NCBI GenBank assembly: GCA_023052935.1 | Contig: CM041292.1 | Span: forward strand, 36,834,639 to 36,898,638 | Length of the DNA: 64,000 nucleotides | Direction of reading: 5' to 3' | Source of the DNA: Piezodorus guildinii | Taxonomy: Eukaryota; Arthropoda; Insecta; Hemiptera; Pentatomidae | Shown here: positions 24,141 to 34,840 of the stretch, piece after piece | How the letters are laid out: every line of letters begins with the position of its first letter | Numbering within the stretch: the first letter of the stretch is position 1 | The notes under the pieces: generated by a model | The model's input: only the letters and a program-made list of their open reading frames with translations | Database searches by the model: none | Told to the model about the DNA's origin: nothing | Position numbers and translations under genes: made by a program

Positions 24141-25348
24141 GTTACGAAATAGTTTTTTTTTTTTTTTTTTTTTTTTTATTTATTCATTGAGCAATATTAC
24201 AATCTGTCCAATTCAGGACATTTTTAATAGTGATAACGTACAACATTCATACTACATTCACACGATATATACAAAACTATAAATTTATATAATAATAATA
24301 ATAAAATATACATATATACAAAATAAAATCAATAAAAATATATACAATAGTCACTCATACCTATATACAATTCACAAGCATACAGCACGTGAGTGGAGAA
24401 TCTAGCCAATGCTAGAACTCCAATTTACATGTTATAAGAGGTCACGAGGCCACTGCCGTTTCAACCTTCTAGGTGGGTTGTATGGATGGGTGGGGCTGGA
24501 TAGGGATTGAGCTAGAGGATTAGGATGATGAATGAGATTCTGGTGGAATTTGGAAAATTTGGATGGAATCAGGTCTGAAATAAAAGGAACATTAAGGTCG
24601 TGGTGCAAGGTATAGTTGGAAACATAATAAGGAGCATTTACTATTGTACGGAGGACTTTGGATTGAAAGGATTGAATGCGTTTGATGTTAGTACGTTTAG
24701 CTGTCCCCCACAGTTCAAGTCCGTAGGTCCAGATGGGCTTCAGTATTGTCCTGTAGATTAATAATTTGTTGTCAACTGTAAGTTCAGATTTTCTGTTGAG
24801 TAGTCGGTATATCTGTCCGAATCGTCGGTTGAGTTCTTGTCTTTTAAGTCTTGTATGTGGGTTCCAAGTCAATCTTTTGTCTAATAGTAAGCCTAGATAC
24901 CGGACTGTATCTGAAGGAGGAATAGGAATGGAATTGAAGTAAACTGGCGGACAGGAGTTTCGTCGAAGAGTGAAGGTTACGTGTTTGCATTTGGTTTCGT
25001 TCACCTTAATGCGCCAAGCATTACACCAGTCTTCGATAAGAGTTTAAGGATGCTGTTTAAGGATTGGAACTGGATGATAGGATGGCGGTGTCGTCTGCAA
25101 AAGTTGCCAGAAAGGTATCAGGATGTGTAGGAATATCAGCAGTGTAAAGGATGTAGAGGACGGGTCCCAAGACGCTGCCTTGAGGAACACCGGCCTCAAC
25201 GGGATAAAGGTTAGAAAATTCTACACCACAGCGAACGCGGAAGGAACGGTTTGAGAGATAGGATCGGAGAATGAGGTATAGAGACTGGGGTAAATGGGTT
25301 TTCAGCTTGAAGAGTAATCCAGTGTGCCATACCCGGTTACGAAATAGT
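24141..25348 (-). mobile_element. 5'-truncated Jockey-like retrotransposon with 13-bp target duplication
   Basis: GTTACGAAATAGT occurs at 24141-24153 and again at 25336-25348, framing the insertion. On the minus strand the copy starts inside the RT domain: LFKLKTHLPQSLYLILRSYL, then VEAGVPQGSVLGPVLY. The catalytic FADD lies at 25101-25090. A frameshift near 25005 is followed by a 190-codon open frame at 25004-24432 containing RYLGLLLDKRLTWNPHTRLK and IYRTILKPIWTYGLELWGTA. The 3' UTR ends in a T-run at 24154-24178 (poly-A on the minus strand). The structure is that of target-primed reverse transcription. The perfect duplication and the single frameshift suggest a fairly recent copy. Confidence 0.92.
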
Positions 25349-25737
25349 AAATTATTAAAGCTACCCGTTAGCTACTGTTACCGAAATTTCGCTTATCAAT
25401 TATTCAAAACTAATATGCGAACAATTTTAATTAAAATACTTTTTATTAGATATAATCTCAGTTTGGTAATTTTATATTTAATTTTTACGCTCAGAGATGA
25501 CATCGTGAACTACTGCCTTTAAATAGTGAAGACCAACCATTGGGTAGTTCTTGCTAAAGACAGTTTCACGAATTTTCTTCACCCTGGATATTTACTGATT
25601 GTGTTTGTATAATACAGTTGTAAATTACAATAAAAAAAAAATTTAACAAATAAAATAAAAACCCCCAGAAATTCAGGAAAACTTCACTATTTCGCCTCAC
25701 CATGAAAAATAATCTTCATATAAAATTACGAAGAACC

Positions 25738-26168
25738 GGTTATAATAACATGATGATATAGTTAATTTTTTCGAATATAAAAAATTAAATTTACGAGAAA
25801 GAAATTTAAATTATTTTAAAGAGAAAGAAATTTAAAAATATCGGCATTTAAGCCACGTGAGGGTATTTCAATCAGAATGAAACCTACATGATAATAAAGC
25901 TCATTAAACTTCACATCCATTTAGTGAGTTTATTAAAAATCATTAATTTTATCGAGGGAAAAGTAAAAAGGTGCAAAATGCATGATATATAGTAGCATTT
26001 ATAGCACCGATTCAGGTGAAAAAGTTGGTGTAACATCTCAGTCGTAAAGTTGTCATGAATATGAAATTTCAGTTCCGTGCGTTTTCGTTTTAGTGTTAGA
26101 CTTACCACACACAGGCCTTTTTATTTAAGCTCGACTTGGTTATTTCGACTCAGGGGACTCTAAAATCT
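25738..26168 (+). mobile_element. Hairpin-ended repeat, partial copy H5
   Basis: Middle and distal part of the family: CGGCATTTAAGCCACGTGAG, TCAGAATGAAACCTACATGA, GTGCAAAATGCATGATATA, GACTTACCACACACAGG, GACTCAGGGGACTCTAAAAT. It ends before the 3' palindrome, next to the inverted copy H6. Confidence 0.65.
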
Positions 26169-26252
26169 AAATAATATATTTATTTTTCACATTTATGTCT
26201 ACTTCCTCTATTAGCTCTACCGTGCTTTATTTTATAAAGAACCGTTTTGTTT

Positions 26253-26376
26253 TTACTTTCACTTACTATATATAGTAAGGGAAAGTATTGCGATCGTGAA
26301 AATTTTCGAATTCCAGTTTTCAACGAAAATACGCATTTTAGGATCCCCTGATTCCAAATAACCAAGTCCCGCAAAA

Positions 26377-26455
<79 letters not shown>

Positions 26456-27213
26456 TGTGTGTGAGTGTGTGTGTGTAAGTCTATGAAACTGAAATTTTGT
26501 ATTTAAGACAAATATACGCCCGAGACGTTACAAAACCTTTTTCATTAAAATGAGCTTACCAGAAGAGCCACTTTATACCATGCATTTTGCACCTTTTTTC
26601 GATTTTCTTGAAAACGGTTCAGACGATTTTGATTAAACTCGCTATATCGATGTAAATTTTAATAGGATTAAACGTCATGTAGTTTTCATTCTGATTAAAA
26701 TGGTCGGTCAGGGCTTAAATTCCAATATTTTAGATTTTCTTCCCTTTAATTACCTTAATCGTACCTTTAATTTTGTAGCTTCTATAAAAATAAATATATT
26801 ATCTTGTTACCATTGATGATAAACGCATAAATATAAAGTTGAACGAATTCAATATCTAACTAAAGGAGGAAACTAAAAAAATATTTTTTTAATGCAATTT
26901 TTTTATTTTCATAGCAACAGTAATTACCGTATAATATACCGTTGGAAAGCTACAAATTTTAGAACAAATATTATCCAATGCACAATCTTGTAAAAGGTAA
27001 TAAAGAGTGATGAAAAGCAGATAAAACTAATTATTTTAGATAATAATATAACAGATTTTTTAATAAAACACTTGTTTCTATATAAATTCAATTTAATTAA
27101 TTCATTAATAGTTTAACGTATTTTTTATCTCTAACTGTATTTGAAAATTCTATCATTGATTTTTAAAATGGAGGTAAGTAAAAGTCGTGTGTTGCCCGCA
27201 CCAGATTTTTTAA
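26253..27213 (-). mobile_element. Hairpin-ended repeat, full-length copy H6 with (GT)n
   Basis: The 3' palindrome lies at about 26265-26297 (ACTTTCACTTACTA, TATA, TAGTAAGGGAAAGT). A (GT)n tract occupies 26377-26476. The 5' end on the minus strand is ATCTGGTGCGGGCAACACAC at about 27212-27193, followed by GACTTTTACTTACCTCC. With 28288-29190 it is the best reference copy. Confidence 0.8.
26377..26476. repeat. (GT)n microsatellite inside copy H6
   Basis: About 100 bases of (GT)n with a few GA and AA interruptions. It corresponds to the (AC)n at 28993-29060 in the other orientation, so the tract is part of the repeat family. Confidence 0.95.
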
Positions 27214-27544
27214 AACTCTATCCATTGACACTTTTTATAATTTTCTTTTCTTGGTGACTCATGTTTCAGTTAAAAATCATCACTAGGATGTTTGTATATA
27301 ATTTCATTCTATATCCAAACTGTATATTTTTACATTTTTTTTAAATTATTATGTTTTTATTTTAAAAAGTTCAGAGGCATTATTAATTTATTTTATATCC
27401 AAACTGTGTATTTTGAGTTTTTTACTATTATGTTTTTCCATTGTACGTTATTATTATAAAATAGTTATGGCCGTTTAATTATTTTATTTATAGTTATTTA
27501 ACTCTAAGACACTATAGTCCACCTTCACTCCTCAGGCATAAACA

Positions 27545-27752
27545 GTTTTAAAATATGAAATTTCAGTAATGTATAAATAATCGTTTTCAAGTTAGACTTG
27601 CCACAGAGACAGACATTTTTGTGGAAATTGGTCATTTGGACTCAGGGGACACTGAAACGTGTATTCCCGTTGAAAACTGGAATTCAAAAATGTTGACGAT
27701 CCCAATAGTTTCTCCTACAATAAATTTCATATATATACGTAAGTGAAAGGAT
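27545..27752 (+). mobile_element. Hairpin-ended repeat, 3' fragment H7
   Basis: Contains ATATGAAATTTCAGT, GACTTGCCACAGAGACAGAC, GGACTCAGGGGACACTGAAA, CGTTGAAAACTGGAATTC and GTAAGTGAAAGG in family order. Confidence 0.6.
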
Positions 27753-27789
27753 TAGTTTAGTCATTACACTTTTGAAAGTTCAAGAGGTA

Positions 27790-28110
27790 TGCATGTGTGC
27801 ACCCATGTTAGCTAATATAGAACCTGCCACGGCGAAGAAGCTCCAACAGTTTCAGAACGGCGTGCTGAGACATATAGTAAGACATACGACACTATAAAAG
27901 ACTAAAACAGACATACTGCACTCTACGTTGGAAGTCCCGACAGTGACTGACGACATCACTAGGAAAGAGATTAAATTCTTTGGCAGCCTAAAATTTTGTA
28001 CAAACCCTTTATTTCAGACTTTTTCCCCAACAGGTAGGCCACAAAGCTGGCAACAATATGTAGGGAGCCTCAGCCTTCACTGAGAGATCAATTAATGAAT
28101 CAAAAATCCG
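27790..28110 (+). pseudogene. Jockey-like RT C-terminal fragment
   Basis: The frame reads KKLQQFQNGVLRHIVRHT, then ILHSTLEVPTVTDDITRKEI and FFGSLKF, with one stop. The order (LQxxQNxxLR, then LHxxLxVPTV) is the typical C-terminal end of Jockey-clade reverse transcriptases. No flanking domains or tail are visible. Confidence 0.65.
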
Positions 28111-28287
28111 GTGAGTCCCGTCAGAGGAAGAAGATTAATGACGTACCTACGAAGAAGACATCTTTTCTCGCCTCCTCATCCCTCTCTTAAAATGTACCAT
28201 GTACAGTAGAAGAGATGACCAACAAACCAACAGATTCGATAATTTCAACCCAAACCACAAGGAGCTTTGAAATAAATTTAAAATAAT

Positions 28288-28990
28288 CTGGTGCGGGCAA
28301 CACACGGCTTTCATTTACTTCCATTTTTAAAATCAATGAAATAATTTTCGAATACAGTTAGAGATAAAAATATGTGAAACTATTAAAGAATTAATTTAAT
28401 TAAATTTCTATAGAAGCATGTATTTTATTAAAAAACCTATTATATTATTATCTAAAACAATCACCTAGTTTTATCGGCTTTTTATCACTCTCTATTAACT
28501 TTTAAAAGCTTGTGTATGAGATAATATTTTTTTCTAAAATCTTTAGCTTTCCAACGGTATATCATACATGTATATTACTATTCTTATGTTCAAAAACGAT
28601 AAATTGCATTAAAAAAATATTTTTTCTGTTTTCTCCTTTAGTTGGGTATCGAATTCATTCAATTTACATATTTATCCGTTTTTCATCAGTGGTAACAATA
28701 TAGTCTTGATATAATATCGTCATTTTTATAGAATCAACAAAAAATCAGAATGAAACCTACATGATATGAAAGCCCATTAAATTCTACATCGATATAGAGA
28801 GTTTAGTCAAAATCGTCGGAACCGTTTTCGAGAAAATTGAAAAAAGGTGCAAAATGCATGGTATAAAGTGGCCCTTGTGGTAAGCTCATTTTGATGAAAA
28901 AGGTTTTGTAACGTCTCGGGCGTATATTTGTCTTAAATATAAAATTTCAGTTTCATAGGACTTACCGTTTTCCCCTGGGAGTTACCACAC

Positions 28991-29031
<41 letters not shown>

Positions 29032-29190
29032 GACACACACACACACACACACACACACACCTTTTCGCGGGACTTGGTTATTTGGGATCAGGGGACCCTA
29101 AAATTTGTATTTTCGTTGAAAACTAGAATTCGAAAATCTTCACGATCGCAATACTTTGCCTTACTGTACATAGTAAGTGAAAATAAAAAA
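28288..29190 (+). mobile_element. Hairpin-ended 0.9-kb repeat, full-length reference copy H8
   Basis: Non-coding element repeated at least a dozen times in this window. Order: 5' end ATCTGGTGCGGGCAACACAC; subterminal motif related to ACTTTCACTTAC; AT-rich body with TTCTCCTTTAGTTG, CCTACATGATATGAAAGCCC, ATCGATATAGAGAG, AAACCGTTTTCGAG-like block and GTGCAAAATGCATGGTATAA; an (AC)n tract at 28993-29060; GGGACTTGGTTATTTGG; then a 3' palindrome near 29145-29180 ending GTAAGTGAAAATAAAAA. A 5' subterminal motif that is the inverse of the 3' hairpin arm, an internal microsatellite and no clear target duplication recall Helentron/DINE-1-type non-autonomous elements. That assignment is inference. Confidence 0.75.
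28993..29060. repeat. (AC)n microsatellite inside copy H8
   Basis: (AC)n with one GC and one GA interruption, at the same position in the repeat as the (GT)n in H6. Confidence 0.95.
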
Positions 29191-29399
29191 TGAAAGGATT
29201 TCGTGCTTGGAAGCAAAAACAGTCTCTAAGGTTATACCCGAATATTTGTTTTATTTGTCTCACTAATTGTTAGCTTTTCTCACTTAAACTTAAAGGTAAT
29301 GCCCATAATTTAGTTGTTCGACTTATATATAATTAAATAAATTGTTAACCTATCAGAAAACACCATTATGTTTGGCATAGTTGGAGCTATTAACAACGT

Positions 29400-29700
29400 T
29401 AAATATTCTCCCTTCCCATAACAGGAACAAATACCCTCCGATTCGCTCTTGATTCACCTCTCCTCCTTCGGCCTTTGTGGATGGCGAAAAACGCTGCCCG
29501 CAGACAAGATGTGATCCTGGGATGGTCTCCACCAGCCGCCCGCCGTTCCATCCTCCTAAGATTCCATCCTATTTGCATATTGGGATAACAAGTTGTTGGC
29601 CACTCCCCACCTCCTTAGACCGGTTCCATCTAATCAATTTCGTCCAATCTCCAGGCTAATTACTATAAGACGCTAATTTGATTAGGGTCATATTGTTTCT
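29400..29700. promoter_or_regulatory. GC-richer block with homeodomain-type words; possible conserved element
   Basis: Bases 29400-29690 stand out from AT-rich flanks. They end in a cluster of TAAT/ATTA words: TCTAATCAATTT, GGCTAATTAC, CTAATTTGATTAG. Forward frames hold a 60-codon frame I regard as chance. It might be an enhancer or a lost exon. Confidence 0.25.
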
Positions 29701-29879
29701 TTAAATATTATGATTTTCCGTCGAAACGCGTTTACAACTAAAACGAAAATAATTTGCATACCTTTCTGGAATTGAGGTGTAAATCTGCATGATTTCTGTA
29801 CTGATTGTTGAAAATATCATATAACACCACTTCCTTAAAATGTTCAATTAAAATTATCTTTTTCTATTATTTGTCCTCT

Positions 29880-30250
29880 AAAAATATTTCTTTATGTTTG
29901 AATTTCTCAATCTTGTATATTTAACCGTTTTTTATCAATACTAATAAAATGATATGGTTAATTTTTTGGGATCTACAGAATAAAAACTACTTTAGAAGAA
30001 GAAAATTTAAAAAATCAACATTTAAGGCCTGTCAGACTATTTCAATCGGAATGAAACCTACATGATATTGAAGCCCATCAAGTTTTAGATCGATATAGCT
30101 CGTTTAATCAAAATCATTAGAGCCGTTTTTGAGAAAATCGTAAAAAAAGAAAATTGCATTATTAAAGTGGCTCTTCTGGTTCGCCGATTTTTGATGAAAA
30201 GTTTGCAGTAACATTTCAGCCAAATACCTATTCTCCTCAAATACGAAATT
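29880..30250 (+). mobile_element. Hairpin-ended repeat, internal fragment H9
   Basis: Shows AATGATATGGTTAATTTTT, CATTTAAGGCCTGTCAGACT, GGAATGAAACCTACATGATA, GATCGATATAGCTCG, AGCCGTTTTTGAGAAAATCG and GTGGCTCTTCTGGTTCGCCG in family order. Confidence 0.65.
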
Positions 30251-30603
30251 AAGCTATTAATTTATCTATATTTATAAATTAAAGTACTTTTCACTAACTT
30301 TTCTGGTCACTACAGTATCTAAAAAATGAGTTGGTTGTGAATCTGAAATTTTTCCGGAAGATTTTTCTTACCGTTTAGATGTGCAGTAAGAATGAGTTTG
30401 TGAAAAAATCATTCTCTGAGCAGTGAAAAAAATATATTTCTAAAACCTTTTACATAATTTGTTTTCGAATAACTCAAAACTAAACATTTTTTGAATAATG
30501 ATATTTACTCATTTGAAAAATAATAAATTATTTGAAAAATGAAAGATAAATCATCAAAGCTTGACCACTATAAACAAAGATTCTAAATTTATAATTATAA
30601 ATA

Positions 30604-31218
30604 TTGGGTTGTGTCACATAAAATCCGTTTTCAAGGTAAAGGATTTTTTTATTAAAAATACGATATAAATACAAGATAATTTCATTCGAAGTATTTATCT
30701 TCTGTTTCTACACATTTTTCTCAACGTGACACCAACTTTTTTATCCCCGGACTGAAAAACTCTGAGCTTTGAAGTTAAACAAAATCTGAAAACGCACTTT
30801 TCACTTTATCATCATTTTAAAAAAGTTTTTCTTTGATGAAGTTGTCTGAATTCCTGAACAGGTGGTAATCTGTTGGAGACAAGTCGGGAGAATATGGTGG
30901 GTGTGGAAGAACTTCGTAGCCCAGTTTTTTCAATTTTTGCACGGTATGTTTTGAAACATGGGGTCTTGCTACCGTTCAGTGAGTTTAAACTCGTACAAAA
31001 ATATTACTCGAAAATCGCGTGTTTCCATGTTAATATTTAGCGGTATACTAAAAAGTGGGTAATTGATTGGGAAGCTAATGTTTATAATACAGAGGTAGGG
31101 GATTAGTAACTGTTTACTTTAAATACGTAACTATTCAGAAGAAACCAACAGAGACCTACAAAATCCTTTATATATTTTAGAAACTATAAAAACGGACTTT
31201 TCATGTGAAACAACCCAA
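30604..31218 (-). mobile_element. Deleted mariner (615 bp) with inverted termini and transposase remnants
   Basis: TTGGGTTGTGTCACATAAAA on the left pairs with TTGGGTTGTTTCACATGAAA (inverse) on the right. TA flanks at 30602-30603 and 31219-31220. On the minus strand the start METRDFRVIFLYEFKL lies at about 31028-30980, and then the sequence jumps to a degraded ARPHVSK-type block and the SPDLSPTD region at 30960-30830. Most of the transposase is deleted. It is a different copy and subgroup from 19096-19993. Confidence 0.85.
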
Positions 31219-31771
31219 TAAAATATTTAAGCATATTGGTATCCGAATCCATGTTGCCTGTTTAGATTTCATGAAGTATGTTCAATTGTTATTGGATTTT
31301 AAAAAATGATTTAAGCGGCTAAAAAACGTTTTATTTTAAGAACTTAATAAAACTTATGACTGTATTATAAAAAAACGCTGGTTATTCTGGTAGGAGGGAT
31401 CACCTACAGTTGGGAAAAATAAACATTTACGAGTATATTGCAGACATGTTGTGGCGATATACAAAGTTGATGATGACATATAAGATAAAACATGTCGAGT
31501 TATTATGAATATGCCTACTACTCCTGGTGTAAATTTGACCTAGTTAAATCAAGATCCGTTTCTAAATAATAACATTATTCGTTGAACATTACAATAGTTA
31601 AAAGAATAACCATTTAGTTATAGGTGTTTTAGTTACTCATACCAAAAACGCATATAAATCAACACAAAACGCAATATTCGCAAGCAAAGCTGCAGGTTAC
31701 AACTAGTTTATTATAATTAAACAAATAATACTCTTATTTATTTTTTCATTTGGTTGATTTTTTTTTTCCAG

Positions 31772-31901
31772 TTCATGCACTAGATCTTCCGCAGAACCTG
31801 CTCCCCAATGGGTCGCATCGGTTGCATTGGCGTTATTCAGGCCAACTGTTGAACCCATCATTGCATTCTTCATTCTTCTGTATTTTTGTATCTTGAGCTA
31901 A
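31772..31901 (+). CDS. Candidate terminal exon encoding a hydrophobic C-terminus
   Basis: A strong acceptor (T-run, then CCAG) ends at 31771. One frame is open to a TAA at 31899-31901: SCTRSSAEPAPQWVASVALA, then LFRPTVEPIIAFFILLYFCI and LS. The last 25 residues are hydrophobic and could form a membrane segment. An AATAAA lies near 32271, after a SINE. No upstream exon was found. The protein is unrecognised, and chance cannot be excluded. Confidence 0.3.
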
Positions 31902-31943
31902 ATTATATTACTATCAAGTACTGATGAAGTTTAAAATATTACG

Positions 31944-32215
31944 CTGTTGGTAAAGGTGTAATGTTTAGCATAAAAAGCTGATTAGCATAAGCCCATGGAC
32001 GTGGGTTCAAACCCGGCAGTAGACTCTAGGAATTAAAAAATCCTAGGTTATGCCGTCCTTCAGAAGGGACATAAAGTAGTAGTCCCGAGCCTGTGTGATG
32101 TTGAGGTTCATGTTAAAGATTTTTATCCTAATCAAACTTGGATAGGCAAATATATTCGTCCAATTAGCCACAAAGGCATCAAAGTGACGATACATGAGTA
32201 AACAAACAAAAAATA
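31944..32215 (+). mobile_element. SINE family A, near full length
   Basis: The tRNA-like head is TAGCATAAAAAGCTGATTAG, with B box GTGGGTTCAAACCCGG. The body is TATGCCGTCCTTCAGAAGGG, GATAGGCAAA and CAATTAGCCACAAAGGCATC, then a tail of AAACAAACAAAAAA type. Confidence 0.75.
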
Positions 32216-32380
32216 CGGAACTTAATGTACTTTCCATGGAAACTAAATATATCATTTAAAAATATATTGCAATAAATAGACTGCTATCTATACTTTTAGA
32301 CAATCCTTACTTTGTCTTTCTTTTTATTGAGGTGTTTTCGTTAAGCAAGCCAAGGCTATTATATAATATAATATAAATAA

Positions 32381-32432
<52 letters not shown>
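32381..32432. repeat. (TA)n microsatellite
   Basis: About 50 bases of (TA)n with an A/T-rich lead-in. Confidence 0.95.
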
Positions 32433-32436
<4 letters not shown>

Positions 32437-32569
32437 AATTGTTTTTCCTGTTTTCATCAATTGAATTGTACATTTTTTACTAAAGAATATGGCGCTCATG
32501 TCATGTCATTCCTCAATAAAGAGAAAAATGAAGCAAGGACTAAATTACCTTATTTAAAAATATATTTGG

Positions 32570-32890
32570 AGCAGTGAAAGCTTTGTAATGTACCCATACA
32601 GGCATATAACAAGGTGTTTATTCGACCGCCAAAGATATATATCTATAATATATTGGGTACATTCTTTAAACATCTTACTTAGTTCTAGTGATTTGACAGA
32701 AAAGAACAGACAGCTTGTCGAGCGAAACAGGTGTTGCTAATTCTATGAGACGGTACATTCACCTAATTAACCCGAGCGGAATGTTGTCATGGACCTTCTT
32801 ATCTCAAAGAAGAGGTCTGTGTTTAAGAAGAAAGGAGCTGTGCCTCTTTAAACTTATTTTTACTTAAAGTAATCCTTCCGTAACCATGAA
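32570..32890. promoter_or_regulatory. Possible conserved regulatory block
   Basis: More complex sequence than its flanks, dense in factor-like words: TTTGACAG, CAGGTG, CCTAATTAACC, CTTATC, GCTTTGTAATG. All frames are broken. Judged by composition only. Confidence 0.25.
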
Positions 32891-33042
32891 TATTCATGTA
32901 GACATTTATAATAATAATATAAAATGTTCATATTAAAATAATACGAATAAAAACAGCAAGTACAGATTTTTTTAAAAATCTGGTGCCCACAACACACGCC
33001 TTCCACTTACCTACTTGGTTAAAATTAATTTTAAAAAAAAAA

Positions 33043-33205
33043 TAATAAAAACCTGTACAACCCATGGAGGGTCTTGGGGGCTCAGTACATATGGAGATTC
33101 GTACAGTTTCAAGACCTACGGCAGTGCAATGACGTGATTAGGCCTTAATCGCGCTCAGCCGCCAGGTTTGATCGCGCCCAGCCGCCAGGTTTTATAGGGA
33201 GAGCA
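33043..33205 (-). mobile_element. SINE family B fragment with local duplication
   Basis: Contains TACAACCCATGGAGGGTCTT, CAGTGCAATGACGTGATTAG and GCGCTCAGCCGCCAGGTTT. The last block is duplicated (CGCGCCCAGCCGCCAGGTTT). The tRNA head is absent. Confidence 0.65.
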
Positions 33206-33265
33206 TTTAAAATATCGTCATTTAAGCAGTGCCAGACTATCTCAATGACGATGAAACCTACATTA

Positions 33266-33410
33266 GGGGTACTCACAATGTTTGCTATAGTATGTTATTT
33301 GTGTTATTTTGCTAAACCCGTCGAGTTTCTACATTTATTTCCTGTATAGAATTGATGGGTTTAGCACAATAGCACAAATAGCATGCTATAGCAAACGTAG
33401 TGAGTACCCC
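33266..33410. mobile_element. 145-bp palindromic MITE with TA target duplication
   Basis: GGGGTACTCAC on the left and GTGAGTACCCC on the right begin inverted repeats of about 53 bp that continue through GTTTGCTATAG and GCTAAACCC. TA lies at 33264-33265 and 33411-33412. The split host sequence matches intact copies of the host repeat, so the insertion boundaries are independently confirmed. TA duplication suggests mobilisation by a mariner/Tc1 transposase. Confidence 0.88.
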
Positions 33411-33724
33411 TATTGTACTAAAGACCATTAGAGTTTACATTGTTAAGGCGATTTTAATCAAAATATCTTAGAGCCGTGTTTAAGAACATCTTAAAAGGTG
33501 ATAAACGCTTTAGATAATCATTAGGTTCGCTAATTTTATTGTTTTTAAAGTTGCTGTAACATCTACTATTAGGCATATACGCTTATAAATAATAATTTTC
33601 ATGATCGCAAATTTTTCCCTTAGTATATATCTCATATATGGGCAAGCTAAATAAGAAAGAAGCGATAAATACAATTGATACAGATACAGACATAAAAGAG
33701 ATTTGGATTATGTTTTAACCTAAT

Positions 33725-34335
33725 TTTTGGTTTACTGATAATAAGAACTGTAATATAGACGTATAATACACCGTTGGAAACAGAAAGATTTTAGAAAAAA
33801 GATTATCTGGTAAACAAAGTTGTAAAAGGTAATATAACGAGAGGAATGGGGAATAAACTTATTACTGATTACAGTAATTACAATAATATTATTTAATCTA
33901 AATCATATGTTTCCAACGAAAATGAATAAATAAATAAATATACCGATAGTAATGTGCGAACATGTGGAAAAAGAAACTTTAATAAAAAAAAACAAAAATT
34001 AGTTGAAAGCCAACTGCAATACGCAACTTAAATAGATATTTGGTTTGTGATAATTACATTTTACCTTGAAAAGCTTAAACTCTATATTTATAGAAGGATT
34101 TTATTTTAACGAAAAACTAGAAGCATATATGAAGATGTTTTCTCAAGATCTAGGTGTACTAATTTTTAAACATCCTGCATCTTTTGCAACTATTTAATTA
34201 TTTTAAGGCATTAACACTAAAACATTCAATTGCCATACAGAAAATTAAGTTTATAAATTGAAGTATATTTAATAGTTTTTAAATTGATTTTTACAGTCGA
34301 GGTAAGTGAAAGTCGTGTGTTGCTCGCACCAGATT
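33725..34335 (-). mobile_element. Hairpin-ended repeat, copy H11 with an unrelated insertion
   Basis: The minus-strand 5' end is AATCTGGTGCGAGCAACACA at about 34332, then CGACTTTCACTTACCTC. The body resumes at 33900-33725 (AAAGATTTTAGAAAAAAGAT, ACACCGTTGGAAAC). About 300 bases between 33950 and 34250 are not family sequence. Confidence 0.6.
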
Positions 34336-34840
34336 TTTTTTTAATTATCATAAAGTATACCAAAGTAAATAAATGAACTTGTATTTCTCTTTATATTGTA
34401 AATTAATGCCTTGCGTTTCACAATTTACGACACGAAATAAAACGGTAAAACTAGAAAGGGGAATACGAGAGGCTCAAATACTGACCGACTATTGGCTCAC
34501 GGCTTTCAGCTCGAGGAAATTAACCTTCACTAACAGGATAAGGTAGCAATAAGATTCGTTGCAGCTATTTTAGATAATTCGAGATATATTTGCAAACCTA
34601 GAGTTTGCTAAGGCAAGAGCAATGGCTACAAACACTATATTTATAATGGGTTAGTCAGCGAGATGACTGGGCGAATGGGTCTTTTCAGTTGTAAATATCT
34701 TCCTCCATTATTCATTATCTCTTCATTCATTCCTCTTTGGACTGATAATTCTATTTTGCAATTCACAGATCCCAATCGAGGTTGCCTAAATCATATAGCT
34801 CAGAGAAATTTAAGAATATTGGTGCTACTTGTACTATATA

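Larger units (their letters stand above)
32965..33640 (+). mobile_element. Hairpin-ended repeat, copy H10, interrupted by a SINE and a palindromic MITE
   Basis: The 5' end is ATCTGGTGCCCACAACACAC. Bases 33043-33205 are a SINE B fragment. The body resumes with ATTTAAAATATCGTCATTTA and GATGAAACCTACAT, is split again by the MITE at 33266-33410, and continues with ATTAGAGTTTACATTGTTAA and AACATCTACTATTAGG. Removing both insertions restores family order. Confidence 0.7.
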
